DNA from: Nakamurella lactea DSM 19367
Lineage (GTDB): Bacteria; Actinomycetota; Actinomycetes; Mycobacteriales; Nakamurellaceae
Direction: 5' to 3'
NCBI RefSeq assembly: GCF_000426645.1
Contig: NZ_AUFT01000017.1
Coordinates: 120,956-184,955 of the forward strand
Length of the DNA stretch: 64,000 bases
Below are positions 37,098 through 45,797 of this stretch, one piece after another; positions within the stretch are counted from its first letter, which is position 1; each line of letters opens with the position of its first letter. The position numbers and the translations under genes are program-made. The notes under the pieces are model-generated. The model was not told the origin of the DNA. It did no database searches and worked only from the letters and a program-made list of their open reading frames with translations.

Positions 37098-38779
37098 TGA
37101 AGGTCATGGCGCAAATGGCGATGGTGATGAACCTCGACAAGTGCATCGGTTGCCACACCTGTTCGGTGACCTGCAAGCAGGCCTGGACGAACCGGGCCGG
37201 CACCGAGTACGTGTGGTTCAACAACGTGGAAACCCGTCCCGGACAGGGGTATCCGCGCACCTACGAGGACCAGGAACGCTGGCGCGGCGGCTGGGCGCTG
37301 AACAGCCGGGGCCGGCTGACGCTCAAGGGCGGCGGTCGGCTGAAGAAGCTGGCCACCATCTTCTCGAACCCGATCATGCCGTCGATCGACGACTACTACC
37401 AGCCGTGGACCTACGACTACTCGACGCTCACCGACGCGCCGGCCCAGCAGCATCTGCCGGTGGCCCGGCCTAAGTCGCTGCTCACCGGCAAGGACATGAA
37501 GATCACCTGGTCGGCGAACTGGGACGACGACCTGGGCGGATCGGCGGTGACCTTCGCCAACGACCCGATCCTGAAGAAGGTCTCCACCCAGGTGAAGCAG
37601 GAGTTCGAGTCGACCTTCATGTTCTACCTGCCGCGGATCTGCGAACACTGCCTGAATCCGTCGTGTGCGGCCTCCTGTCCGAGCGGGGCGATCTACAAGC
37701 GGTCCGAGGACGGCATCGTCCTGGTGGACCAGGACCGCTGCCGCGGTTGGCGGATGTGCATCTCCGGCTGTCCGTACAAGAAGGTGTACTTCAACCACCG
37801 GACGGGCAAGGCGGAGAAGTGCACATTCTGCTTCCCGCGGATCGAGGTCGGCATGCCGACCGTGTGCGCAGAGACCTGCGTCGGCCGGTTGCGGTACATC
37901 GGCCTGATCCTCTACGACGCCGACCGGGTGCTGGAGGCCGCGTCGACACCGAACGACCAGGATCTGTACGAGGCGCAGCGGTCGCTGTTGCTGGACCCGA
38001 ATGACCCCGAGGTGATCCGGGCGGCCGAGCGGGAGGGCATCCCGAACGACTGGATCACTGCGGCCCAGCGTTCGCCGATCCACGCCCTGATCAACACCTT
38101 CAAGGTGGCGCTGCCGCTGCATCCGGAATACCGCACGATGCCGATGGTCTGGTACATCCCGCCGCTCTCGCCGGTGGTGGATGTGGTGGCCGAGACCGGC
38201 GAGGACGCCGAGAACCACCGGAACCTGTTCGCCGCCATCGATGCGCTGCGGATCCCGATCGAGTACCTGGCCGAACTGTTCACCGCCGGCTCGGTGCCGG
38301 TGGTCGACGGAGTGCTGCGCAAGTTGGCCGCGATGCGGTCGTACATGCGCGACATCAACCTCGGTCGGGACCCGGACGGCGGCATTCCGGCGGCGGTCGG
38401 CATGTCTGAGGAGGACATGTACGACATGTACCGGCTGCTGGCGTTGGCCAAGTACGACGAGCGGTACGTGATCCCGCCCGCGCACGCCGAGCAAGCGCAT
38501 GGACTGGAGGAACTCGCCACCGAGTGTGCACTTGACTTCGACGGTGGACCGGGGATGGGCGGGTCAGGGCCGTTCGGCGAGGGCTCGGGGCAGCAGTCGG
38601 TGCCGGTGGCGGTGGAGAACTTCGCCGTGCTGCAGGAGCGACAGCAGGCGGACTCCTTGGGCGGGGTGGCAGGTGGGAACGCAGTGACCCTGGTCAGCTG
38701 GGACGGCAAGGGCTCGCCGAAGGGAATGTTCCGCCGGCGGCGCGGCGGCTCCGACAGTCCTGGAGGGGAGAGCCGGTGA
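37097..38779 (+). CDS. narH: Respiratory nitrate reductase beta subunit NarH
   Basis: Iron-sulfur electron-transfer subunit, 560 aa. Four cysteine groups are visible: CIGCHTCSVTC near the N-terminus, CEHCLNPSCAASC, CRGWRMCISGC and CTFCFPRIEVGMPTVCAETC. The Trp in CRGW replaces a Cys and marks the [3Fe-4S] cluster characteristic of NarH; the others hold [4Fe-4S] clusters. The C-terminal ~60 residues are longer and more Gly-rich than usual. Start and stop overlap narG and narJ respectively (TGATG, GTGA). Confidence 0.97.
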   Translation: MKVMAQMAMVMNLDKCIGCHTCSVTCKQAWTNRAGTEYVWFNNVETRPGQGYPRTYEDQERWRGGWALNSRGRLTLKGGGRLKKLATIFSNPIMPSIDDYYQPWTYDYSTLTDAPAQQHLPVARPKSLLTGKDMKITWSANWDDDLGGSAVTFANDPILKKVSTQVKQEFESTFMFYLPRICEHCLNPSCAASCPSGAIYKRSEDGIVLVDQDRCRGWRMCISGCPYKKVYFNHRTGKAEKCTFCFPRIEVGMPTVCAETCVGRLRYIGLILYDADRVLEAASTPNDQDLYEAQRSLLLDPNDPEVIRAAEREGIPNDWITAAQRSPIHALINTFKVALPLHPEYRTMPMVWYIPPLSPVVDVVAETGEDAENHRNLFAAIDALRIPIEYLAELFTAGSVPVVDGVLRKLAAMRSYMRDINLGRDPDGGIPAAVGMSEEDMYDMYRLLALAKYDERYVIPPAHAEQAHGLEELATECALDFDGGPGMGGSGPFGEGSGQQSVPVAVENFAVLQERQQADSLGGVAGGNAVTLVSWDGKGSPKGMFRRRRGGSDSPGGESR

Positions 38780-39492
38780 GACGCACCGTTTCGCGGAGGG
38801 CTCCCGGTCCGTGGAGTGCAGGTCAGCTGGCGACCGGCTGGCAGTGTGCGTCGCTGCTGCTCGGCTACCCGGACCAGACGCTGCTGGACAACCTAGCCGT
38901 GGTGTCCGCGGCCGCTGCCCGGCTGGCCCGGCCGCTGGGCGAGCCGCTGGGGGTGGTGTGCGAGCGGCTCACCGCCGCGGCGCTGCCCGAGCTGCAGGCA
39001 GACTACGTCGAGACCTTCGACAGCCGTCGCCGGTGCAATCTCTACCTGACCTATTTCCTCTACGGCGACACCCGCAAACGCGGCGCCGCGCTGCTGCGCT
39101 TCAAGCAGACCTACCGCGAGTCCGGATTCGCCCTGCCGGACAGCGGGGAGAACGCCGAGCTGCCCGATCACCTGTGCGTGGTGCTGGAGTACGCGGCGAC
39201 GGTGGATGGCACCCGGGGCCGTGAGCTGCTGCTCGAGCACCGGGCCGGGCTGGAGCTGCTGCGGATCTCGTTGCGGGACAGCGACTCGCGCTGGGCACCG
39301 GTGCTGGAGGCGGTGTCGGCGACGTTGCCGCCGCTCCGCGGTGACGAGGACGAGGCCATCCGCCGGCTGGCCGCCGAGGGTCCACCGGACGAGGAGGTCG
39401 GGATGTCCCCGTATGCGATGCCGGAACGACCACCGGCCGCCGGTGGATCGGTCGATCTGCCGATGCCGTCGTTCCAAGGAGCCGGCCGATGA
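38776..39492 (+). CDS. narJ: Nitrate reductase assembly chaperone NarJ (delta)
   Basis: A 238-aa cytoplasmic chaperone of the TorD/NarJ type needed for molybdenum-cofactor loading and membrane docking of NarGH; not part of the final enzyme. Family blocks are CASLLLGYPDQTLL, LQADYVETFDSRRRCNLYLT and YFLYGDTRKRG...LLRFKQTYRESGF. It starts with a GTG overlapping the narH stop, and its own stop overlaps the narI ATG. The last ~40 residues (after DEEVGMSPYAMPERP) are Pro/Gly-rich and probably flexible. Confidence 0.95.
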   Translation: MRRTVSRRAPGPWSAGQLATGWQCASLLLGYPDQTLLDNLAVVSAAAARLARPLGEPLGVVCERLTAAALPELQADYVETFDSRRRCNLYLTYFLYGDTRKRGAALLRFKQTYRESGFALPDSGENAELPDHLCVVLEYAATVDGTRGRELLLEHRAGLELLRISLRDSDSRWAPVLEAVSATLPPLRGDEDEAIRRLAAEGPPDEEVGMSPYAMPERPPAAGGSVDLPMPSFQGAGR

Positions 39493-40196
39493 CGCTGTTC
39501 CTGTGGGTCGTCTACCCCTACATCTGTCTCACCATCTTCGTGGTCGGGCACATCTGGCGCTACCGCTACGACAAGTTCGGGTGGACCACCCGCTCGTCGC
39601 AGCTGTACGAGAACCGGTTGCTGCGGTTGGGAAGTCCGCTGTTCCATTTCGGGATCCTGGCCGTGTTCCTCGGGCACGTGATGGGCCTGGGAGTACCGAA
39701 GTCGTGGACCGAGGCGGTGGGCATCTCGGAGGGGCTCTACCATTTCTTCGCGGTGACGGTCGGCGCGATTGCCGGCATCTGCACGCTGGTCGGGATGTCC
39801 ATCCTGATCTATCGCCGACGCACCACCGGACCGGTGTTCTCGGCGACCACGTCGATGGACAAGGTGATGTACGCGCTACTGGCCCTGGTGATCGTGCTCG
39901 GCCTGGCGAACACCGTGGTGGCCAACCTGGTCGGCAGCTACGACTATCGGGAGGGGGTGTCGATCTGGTTCCGCGGCATCTTCCGCTTCCAGACCTACCC
40001 GGAGCTGATGGCCGCAGCGCCCTGGACGTTCCAGGCGCACGGATTGGCGGCGATCACTTTGTTCGCGCTGTGGCCGTTCACTCGCCTTGTGCATGTCTTC
40101 AGCGCGCCGTTGGGCTACCTGACCCGGCCGTACATCGTGTACCGCAGCGCGAAGCCGTCAACGGCCGGGAACCGGCCGGCCCGCCGCGGTTGGTGA
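39489..40196 (+). CDS. narI: Nitrate reductase gamma subunit NarI (cytochrome b)
   Basis: Membrane subunit, 235 aa, five hydrophobic helices, that takes electrons from quinol through two b-type haems to NarH. Histidines suitable as haem ligands occur in PLFHFGILAVFLGHVMG (helix 2) and in the C-terminal helices (TFQAHGLAAITLFALWPFTRLVHVFSAP). The family N-terminus (FLWVVYPYICLTIFVVGHIWRYRYDKFGWT) is clear in its key residues. It is the last gene of the operon and ends 72 bp before the convergent ABC exporter. Confidence 0.96.
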   Translation: MTLFLWVVYPYICLTIFVVGHIWRYRYDKFGWTTRSSQLYENRLLRLGSPLFHFGILAVFLGHVMGLGVPKSWTEAVGISEGLYHFFAVTVGAIAGICTLVGMSILIYRRRTTGPVFSATTSMDKVMYALLALVIVLGLANTVVANLVGSYDYREGVSIWFRGIFRFQTYPELMAAAPWTFQAHGLAAITLFALWPFTRLVHVFSAPLGYLTRPYIVYRSAKPSTAGNRPARRGW

Positions 40197-40242
40197 CCGA
40201 GCCCTTTGACGCCCAGCGCACATCGCCGAGGGCTGCGTGCGG

Positions 40243-40259
40243 GCCGGCCGCGCGCCGGC
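40243..40259. terminator. Possible hairpin between narI and the ABC exporter
   Basis: GCCGGC arms with a 5-nt loop lie in the 72-bp gap between convergent genes. The stem is short and lacks a U-run, so this is a weak call. Confidence 0.35.
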
Positions 40260-40268
40260 GAGCGAGAC

Positions 40269-42254
40269 TCAGGAAGTCCAGGCGTGCCAGAGGGCGGCGT
40301 ACTCGCCGTTCAACGCCAGCAGCTCGTCGTGGCTACCCAGCTCGGTGATCCTGCCATCGATCACCACGGCGATCCGGTCCGCGTCGTGCGCGGTGTGCAG
40401 CCGATGGGCGATGGCGACAACGGTCCGGCCGGTGAGCAGTGCGTTCATCGATCCTTCGAGATGACGGGCGGTCCGCGGGTCGATCAACGAGGTCGCCTCG
40501 TCCAACACCAGCGTGTGCGGGTCGGCGATGATCAACCGGGCCAAGGCGATCTGCTGGATCTGCGCAGGGGTGAGCGAGGTGTTCCCGGACCCCAACTTGG
40601 TATCCAGGCCGTCCGGTAGCCGGCTGACCCAGTCCCAGCCGTCCACGGCGACCAGCGCCGCGCGCACCGCCTGGTCGTCGGAGCCCTCCTTGGCCAGCAC
40701 GATGTTGTCCCGCACCGTCCCGACGAAGACGTGCTGTTCCTGGGTGACCAGGGCGACCTCGGTGCGCAGCACCGGCAGCGGCAGCTTCACCAGGTCCACG
40801 CCGCCGACCGTCACCGACCCGGTCCGTGGCGCGTTGATCCCGGCCAGCAGCCGGCCGAGGGTCGACTTGCCGGAGCCGGACGGTCCGACGATGGCCAACC
40901 GCTCGCCCCTGGCCAGATGCAGATCGATGCCGTGCAGCACGTCGTGGTCCGGGCGGTAGGCGAACCGGAGATCCTCGCCCACCAGATGGTCGCCGGCGGG
41001 CAACCGGTCGCCGGGGGTGCGGTCGGCGGGAACACCGGCGATACCCAGCAGCCGGGTGGTCGACGCGGCCCCGACCTGCAGCCGGTCGACGGTCGAGATG
41101 AACTGGTCGAGCGGACCGAACAGGCCCTCGATGTACAGCATCGCGGCGGTGAGCTGCCCGATCGTCACCCACCCCTTGGCATAGGCGAAGGCGCCCAGCA
41201 GCACGGTCACTCCGCGCGGCGCGTTGAACGCCACGTCCATCACGATGAACAGCAGGTTCCGCAGCGACATGGTGTACCGCTCGGCCTGTGCCGAGACGGT
41301 GGCGTCGTCGTCGGTGCGTCCGATCCGCTGCTCCTGCAGGCCGAGCGCCTCGATAGTCCGTGCGCCCTCAACGGTCTCGGTCATCGTCGCGTTGATCCGC
41401 GAGTATGTGCCGCCTTCGGTGATGTAGCCCTTCGGTGCCCTGCGCAGATAGCCCTTGACCCGGGGAACGGCCAGTCCGACGAACAACAACGACGGCACCG
41501 CCAGGATCGGCGCGTTCACCAGCAGCGCGACGAAGGTCAGTACCACGGTGAGGCCGGAGATGATTGCCTGCGGCATCGCCCATTGCACCGAGTCGCTCAT
41601 CGTCCCGACATCCCGGGTCACTCTGGTCACCAGGTCGCCGGTACTGGCCCGCTCCACCGTCCCGAGCGGCAGCCGGAGCACGGCCCGCACCACATATTCG
41701 CGGGCGGCGGCCAGCACATCCTGGCCGAAGACCGCCGAACTGACGTTCGCCGCGAACACGAACAGGCTCTGCAGCAGCACGATGCCGATCACCACCATGG
41801 CGATGCCGGTGATGTGGCTGATCGGCGTGTCCGCGGTGGTGGTGGCGTTGACCAGCGTCCCGAGTAGCCGCGGCACCAGTAGCCCGGTGACTGCCGCGGC
41901 GATGTTCAAAGCGATCAGCGCACCGAACTTGACCTTGCGGGTACTGATCAGCCCGCGCAGGAACGAGAGCACCGCGGAGTTCTCGGCGACCGGCAGGCCG
42001 TTCTCCGGGTTGCGGGAGCCGGCGAAGTAGCGGGCCGCCCGCTCGGTGCGCACCAGGTGACGGCGGTGCCAGGCGCGGACCCGTTCGACCGTCGTGGTGC
42101 CGGCGGTCGGCGGGATCAGTTCCGGTGGGATCACCGGCGGCGCAGCGGCTTCGGGGTCCTGGAGCCAGGTCTGCCGGGAGCCGGCGAACAACTCCTCGGT
42201 CTCCGCTGACGGGTCGCCGGGCGGGAGACCGGCGCGGTCGAGATCAGCGGTCAT
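40269..42254 (-). CDS. ABC exporter half, subunit B (intact Walker A, degenerate signature)
   Basis: A 661-aa membrane ABC half-transporter: a ~115-residue hydrophilic N-terminus, a six-helix exporter domain (~120-400) and an ATPase domain (~420-650). Walker A (IVGPSGSGKSTLGRLLAG, ~456), Q-loop (LVTQEQHVF), Walker B (HTLVLDEATS) and H-loop (VVAIAHRLH) are intact, but the signature is LTPAQ instead of LSGGQ. This is exactly complementary to subunit A, encoded upstream with an ATGA overlap. The two should form a heterodimer with a single complete ATP site made of this subunit's Walker motifs and subunit A's LSGGQ. Cargo unknown. Confidence 0.9.
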   Translation of the reverse strand: MTADLDRAGLPPGDPSAETEELFAGSRQTWLQDPEAAAPPVIPPELIPPTAGTTTVERVRAWHRRHLVRTERAARYFAGSRNPENGLPVAENSAVLSFLRGLISTRKVKFGALIALNIAAAVTGLLVPRLLGTLVNATTTADTPISHITGIAMVVIGIVLLQSLFVFAANVSSAVFGQDVLAAAREYVVRAVLRLPLGTVERASTGDLVTRVTRDVGTMSDSVQWAMPQAIISGLTVVLTFVALLVNAPILAVPSLLFVGLAVPRVKGYLRRAPKGYITEGGTYSRINATMTETVEGARTIEALGLQEQRIGRTDDDATVSAQAERYTMSLRNLLFIVMDVAFNAPRGVTVLLGAFAYAKGWVTIGQLTAAMLYIEGLFGPLDQFISTVDRLQVGAASTTRLLGIAGVPADRTPGDRLPAGDHLVGEDLRFAYRPDHDVLHGIDLHLARGERLAIVGPSGSGKSTLGRLLAGINAPRTGSVTVGGVDLVKLPLPVLRTEVALVTQEQHVFVGTVRDNIVLAKEGSDDQAVRAALVAVDGWDWVSRLPDGLDTKLGSGNTSLTPAQIQQIALARLIIADPHTLVLDEATSLIDPRTARHLEGSMNALLTGRTVVAIAHRLHTAHDADRIAVVIDGRITELGSHDELLALNGEYAALWHAWTS

Positions 42255-44167
42255 CGCCGGTCACCGTTGGTCGACGGTCGATCCGACGGTGGGTGCCCGG
42301 CTTCGGAGTCCTGGGCATCGAGATCCCGGGCAACCACCCGGCGATAGGCCGGCGTGGTCCGCAACAGCCGCTCGTGGCTGCCGACTGCGCTGATCTTGCC
42401 GTCGGCCAGCAGCGCGACGGTGTCGGCGTGATGCAACAGCAATGGGGACGCCGACATCAGGACAGTGGTCCGCCCTTTCCGGAACTCGGCGAGCCGACCG
42501 GCGATGGCGGCCTCGGTGTGCGCGTCGACCGCCGACGTCGGCTCGACCAGGACGAGCACCTCCGGGTCCAGGCCCAGCACCCTGGCCAGCACCAGCCGCT
42601 GCCGCTGGCCGCCGGACAGCCCGCGGCCGCGTTCGTCGATCCGGCCCTGCCAGCCACCGGGGACGGCGTCGAAGACGTCCTCGGCGGCTGCCGTGTGCAG
42701 CACCGCCTCCGCCTGCTGACGGGTCAGTGCCGCGTGCGGGTCGACGAGTTCCTGCAGGGTGCCGGAGAACACCGTTGAGGCGGTGTCGGAGACCACGATG
42801 TGCTTCCTGACCTCGGCAAGCGGTACCTGCGCCAGGTCGACGTCACCGACCCGGACGCCCCATCGGCCGCCGCTGAGTTCCCGGTCGGCCTTGGCGATCT
42901 CCTCTTGCGCGGCAAGGCGTTTGCGGTGCTCGCGCTTGGCCTTACGGCCGCTGGCCGCATCATCGACGGTGGGCACCGGATCGGCCAGCGTCGGCAGGTA
43001 GCGGCCGAGTCGGTCGGCCAGCGCCGCCGAGTCGTCCGGCACCGCACTGACCACCATGGTCAGCTCGCCGGGTGGGGCCACGAAGCCCGAAACCTCGTCG
43101 GTGACGGCGACGCCGGCCGGCAGCGCGCGGGGCTGGTCCGGATCGCGCCACGGCGGGTCGATCCGCAGGGCGGCAACGGCACGGCGCGCGGAGACCATGC
43201 CACGGGTCCAGCGTTGGAAGAACTGGAAGAAGTTGGTGACCGGGCCGGTCAGGAACATCGCGTAGCCCAACAGCGCGACCAGTTGTCCGGTCTGCAGACG
43301 GCCCTGCAGGACGTCGCGGGCACCCAGCCACATCAGGAGCACCAGGAAGATGCCCGGCAGCAACACGGCGACAGCGTCGGTCACCGACTGCCAGACCCTG
43401 GCCGCAACACCGGCGGATCGGACCCGCTGCGATTGCCCCGCGTAGTTGTCGCCGAAGGTCTTCTCGCCGCCGATGCCGCGCAGAATGCGAAGGCCGGCAA
43501 CGATATCGGTGGCCATGCCGGTGAGTTCGGCGTTCGCGCTGCGCTCCACCATCTGCCGCTTGGCCATCGGCTTGAGCAGCGGGTAGGCGGCCGCCACCAG
43601 CACCGGCGGACCGATCAACACCAGCAGACCGAGGTCGGTCGAGATGCCGAGCACGATGGCGCCGACCGCGAGAAAGGCGATCAACGAGGCGACGGCGCGG
43701 CCGGTGACCTCGATCAGTGACCCGAAAATGTCGGAGTCCGACGAGGCGACGCTGAGCACCTCACCGGTCGGCAACCGGCGGGCCTGGACGTGACCGAGCT
43801 GCACGGTCTTGCGGTTGACCAGCTTCAGGGTCCCGTACAGCGCGATGAGCCAACCGCGCACCACGACGGTGTGGAACAGGACTCCGCACAGCGACCCGAG
43901 GACCGTCACCAGCAGCAGCGTCATTCCCCAGAAGATGGTGCCGGACGTCGATCCCGGCAGGATTCCCTCGTCGATCGTCTTGCCGAGGAGCAACGGCCCG
44001 AGGGTTGCCGGGATGTACCACAGCACCCCGGCGACGACGTTGGCGGCCAGCACGTCCGCCTGTGATCGCAGCAGCCAGCGCAGGAAGGCACCGGGTGTTC
44101 TGGTGGCCGGCTGGTCGATGGCGTTCGGGCGGTAGGCGTCGACCACCGGCGGGAAGTCGCGGATCAC
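42251..44167 (-). CDS. ABC exporter half, subunit A (degenerate P-loop, intact LSGGQ)
   Basis: A 638-aa half-transporter with six exporter helices (~30-330) and a degenerate ATPase domain. Where Walker A should be, the sequence reads VVSAVPDDSAALADRLGRY (~372): no GxxGxGKS/T. The Q-loop Gln is absent (VSDTASTVFSG), Walker B reads EVLVLVEPTS with Val for the Asp, and the H-loop His is missing (VLMSASPLLL). Only the C-loop RGLSGGQRQRLVLAR (~516) is canonical. It therefore cannot bind and hydrolyse ATP on its own but can complete the site of subunit B. The GTG start is 28 nt after the universal stress protein stop, suggesting one operon usp-A-B. Confidence 0.88.
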   Translation of the reverse strand: MIRDFPPVVDAYRPNAIDQPATRTPGAFLRWLLRSQADVLAANVVAGVLWYIPATLGPLLLGKTIDEGILPGSTSGTIFWGMTLLLVTVLGSLCGVLFHTVVVRGWLIALYGTLKLVNRKTVQLGHVQARRLPTGEVLSVASSDSDIFGSLIEVTGRAVASLIAFLAVGAIVLGISTDLGLLVLIGPPVLVAAAYPLLKPMAKRQMVERSANAELTGMATDIVAGLRILRGIGGEKTFGDNYAGQSQRVRSAGVAARVWQSVTDAVAVLLPGIFLVLLMWLGARDVLQGRLQTGQLVALLGYAMFLTGPVTNFFQFFQRWTRGMVSARRAVAALRIDPPWRDPDQPRALPAGVAVTDEVSGFVAPPGELTMVVSAVPDDSAALADRLGRYLPTLADPVPTVDDAASGRKAKREHRKRLAAQEEIAKADRELSGGRWGVRVGDVDLAQVPLAEVRKHIVVSDTASTVFSGTLQELVDPHAALTRQQAEAVLHTAAAEDVFDAVPGGWQGRIDERGRGLSGGQRQRLVLARVLGLDPEVLVLVEPTSAVDAHTEAAIAGRLAEFRKGRTTVLMSASPLLLHHADTVALLADGKISAVGSHERLLRTTPAYRRVVARDLDAQDSEAGHPPSDRPSTNGDRR

Positions 44168-44195
44168 CGACCTACTGTAGGAGGCCGGCGGTCGA

Positions 44196-44663
44196 TCAGC
44201 GATCGGTTAAAGCTTCGTCCAGCACCCGCCGGCCATCGGCGTCGACGATCACCACCGGGCAGTTGGCCTTTCGCCGGCACTGCGCCGCGGTCTGCCCGAG
44301 AACGAGCTCTCTGAGGCCGAACTTGCCGTGCGTGCCCAGTACCAACATCAACGCAGATTCGGCGTGTGCCAACAGCACCGGCGCCGGCCGGCCCTGAACG
44401 CTCGAGGTGATCACCTGGGTGGAGACGCCGGTGTCGGCCCGGGCCGCGGTGACCTCGTTGGCCAGCATGCACTCCGACCCGGTGCGCATCTCGTGAACCG
44501 AACCCAACAGCAGTTCCGGCAACGAATGCGGGTACCAGCAGTGCACGACCTGCACGGTGGCGTCGAGTTCCTGGCCCTTGAGCATTGCCCACCGCAGAGC
44601 TCCGACACTGGCATTCGATCCGTCCACTCCGATCACAATGGTGCGGGCGGGCTTGTCCGTCAT
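44196..44663 (-). CDS. Universal stress protein (UspA family)
   Basis: A single-domain 155-aa UspA protein of the cytoplasm. It opens with the usual first strand (TIVIGVDGSNASVGALRWA) and ends with the nucleotide-binding loop GTHGKFGLRELVLGQTAAQ, close to G-x2-G-x9-G(S/T) but with Gln instead of Ser/Thr at the last position. ATP binding is therefore likely but not certain. The ATG at 44663 has AAGGAAA 7 nt upstream. It appears to head an operon with the two ABC exporter subunits. A hypoxia-type box lies 93 nt upstream of the start; many mycobacterial usp genes are DosR targets. Confidence 0.92.
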   Translation of the reverse strand: MTDKPARTIVIGVDGSNASVGALRWAMLKGQELDATVQVVHCWYPHSLPELLLGSVHEMRTGSECMLANEVTAARADTGVSTQVITSSVQGRPAPVLLAHAESALMLVLGTHGKFGLRELVLGQTAAQCRRKANCPVVIVDADGRRVLDEALTDR

Positions 44664-44755
44664 GGTCGTTTCCTTTCCGGGAGGTCCGCGATCGGCCGGG
44701 GCGACCGGATGCGTTCCAGACTTTGACTGTAGGAGCGGGGAGCGGCCCCTCAACA

Positions 44756-44769
44756 GGGCCGAAAGTCCC
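44756..44769. promoter_or_regulatory. DevR/OsdR-type box between usp and doxX
   Basis: GGGCCGAAAGTCCC: the GGGAC-N4-GTCCC pattern with one arm mismatch, 93 nt upstream of the usp start and 154 nt upstream of the divergent doxX start. It lies in a 260-bp gap with no gene. Confidence 0.5.
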
Positions 44770-44923
44770 GGTGTCGACAGCGTTTCGTGCATCCGTCGGC
44801 TGTCTTGCGGCGACCAATGGCCCTGGTGACGACCCGGCGTACGCGCCCAGACTCAGCGGTGAGGGAGCAGAACGTCGGGCGACAAGCGCCCGGGAGCCTC
44901 CCGATCGGAAGGAGTGAACAGCC

Positions 44924-45544
44924 ATGACCACCAGCACACCGAGGGCCCGCGAAGTCGTGCCCGCCGACGTCGTCTCGCCGCGGCCGGATCGGGTTCCGGC
45001 GACGACCGAGGCCTCGGCTGCGGCAGCCGTGCCGGGTCATCGCATCATCGACGTCCTGCGGATCGCGCTCGGATTGGTGTTCCTGTGGGCCTTCGTGGAC
45101 AAACTGTTCGGACTGGGCTACTCGACCGCGGGAGCGCGGTCCTGGCTCAACGGTGGATCGCCGACCAACGGCTTCCTCGGCCACGTCGAGGTCGGGCCGA
45201 CCCAGTCGATGTTCCGCTCGATGGCGGGCAACGGCCTGGTCGATTGGCTGTTCATGCTGGCGCTACTCGGTGTCGGCGTCGCGTTGTTGACCGGTGTCGT
45301 GTTACGGCTCACCGCCGTCGTCGGCTCCATCCTGATGGTGCTGATGTGGGCGGCCGAATGGCCACTGGCACGGTTCACCTCGGCCGGCGATCCGTCCGGT
45401 TCGACCAACCCGTTCATCGACTACCACCTGATCTACGCGCTCGGGATGATCGCGGTGGCCGTCTTCGGCATCGCATCCACCTGGGGCCTTGGCCACTGGT
45501 GGTCCCAGCGGAAGGTTGTCGCCGACCACAAGTTCCTGCTCTGA
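44924..45544 (+). CDS. DoxX/DoxD-like membrane protein
   Basis: A 206-aa protein with a disordered ~45-residue N-terminus and four hydrophobic helices. The first (IIDVLRIALGLVFLWAFVDK) and the following LFGLGYSTAG, WLNGGSPTNGFLGHVEVGP, and the His-containing IDYHLIYALGMIAVAVFGI are typical of the DoxX/DoxD family, whose members act with redox enzymes such as thiosulfate:quinone or thiol oxidoreductases. The ATG at 44924 is preceded by GGAAGGAG. It is divergent from usp across a hypoxia-type box, so a role in low-oxygen or oxidative stress is plausible. Exact partner unknown. Confidence 0.85.
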   Translation: MTTSTPRAREVVPADVVSPRPDRVPATTEASAAAAVPGHRIIDVLRIALGLVFLWAFVDKLFGLGYSTAGARSWLNGGSPTNGFLGHVEVGPTQSMFRSMAGNGLVDWLFMLALLGVGVALLTGVVLRLTAVVGSILMVLMWAAEWPLARFTSAGDPSGSTNPFIDYHLIYALGMIAVAVFGIASTWGLGHWWSQRKVVADHKFLL

Positions 45545-45559
45545 CGAGCTGCCCGCGAC

Positions 45560-45589
45560 GTATCGAGAATGACGGTATCGAGAATGACG
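45560..45589. repeat. 15-bp perfect tandem duplication
   Basis: GTATCGAGAATGACG occurs twice back to back, just after the doxX stop and ~107 bp before the phosphoketolase hypoxia box. It may be a duplicated regulator site or a recent slippage event. Confidence 0.85.
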
Positions 45590-45695
45590 CCGGTCGCGGC
45601 GCCCCGGCTGTAGGTCGGAGCCGGAGTGCCGCGGCCGCCGCCGTGCTCTCCGCCATCGCCGTGATCGGGCTCCACCGACCGACTCCGCCGATGTT

Positions 45696-45709
45696 GGGAC
45701 CGAAGTCCC
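45696..45709. promoter_or_regulatory. DevR/OsdR-type box upstream of phosphoketolase
   Basis: GGGACCGAAGTCCC, preceded by TT: perfect 5-bp arms with a 4-nt spacer, 89 nt before the GTG start of phosphoketolase. This is the best of the three boxes at its centre (11 of 14 positions fit the DosR core). Confidence 0.65.
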
Positions 45710-45797
45710 ACGGACAGAATCCCATCGGCCCTGGTTGCGCTGTCGGATCAGTGCGGTGATGGTTGAGACAATTCCGCCGACATTCAGGGAGCCCGTA

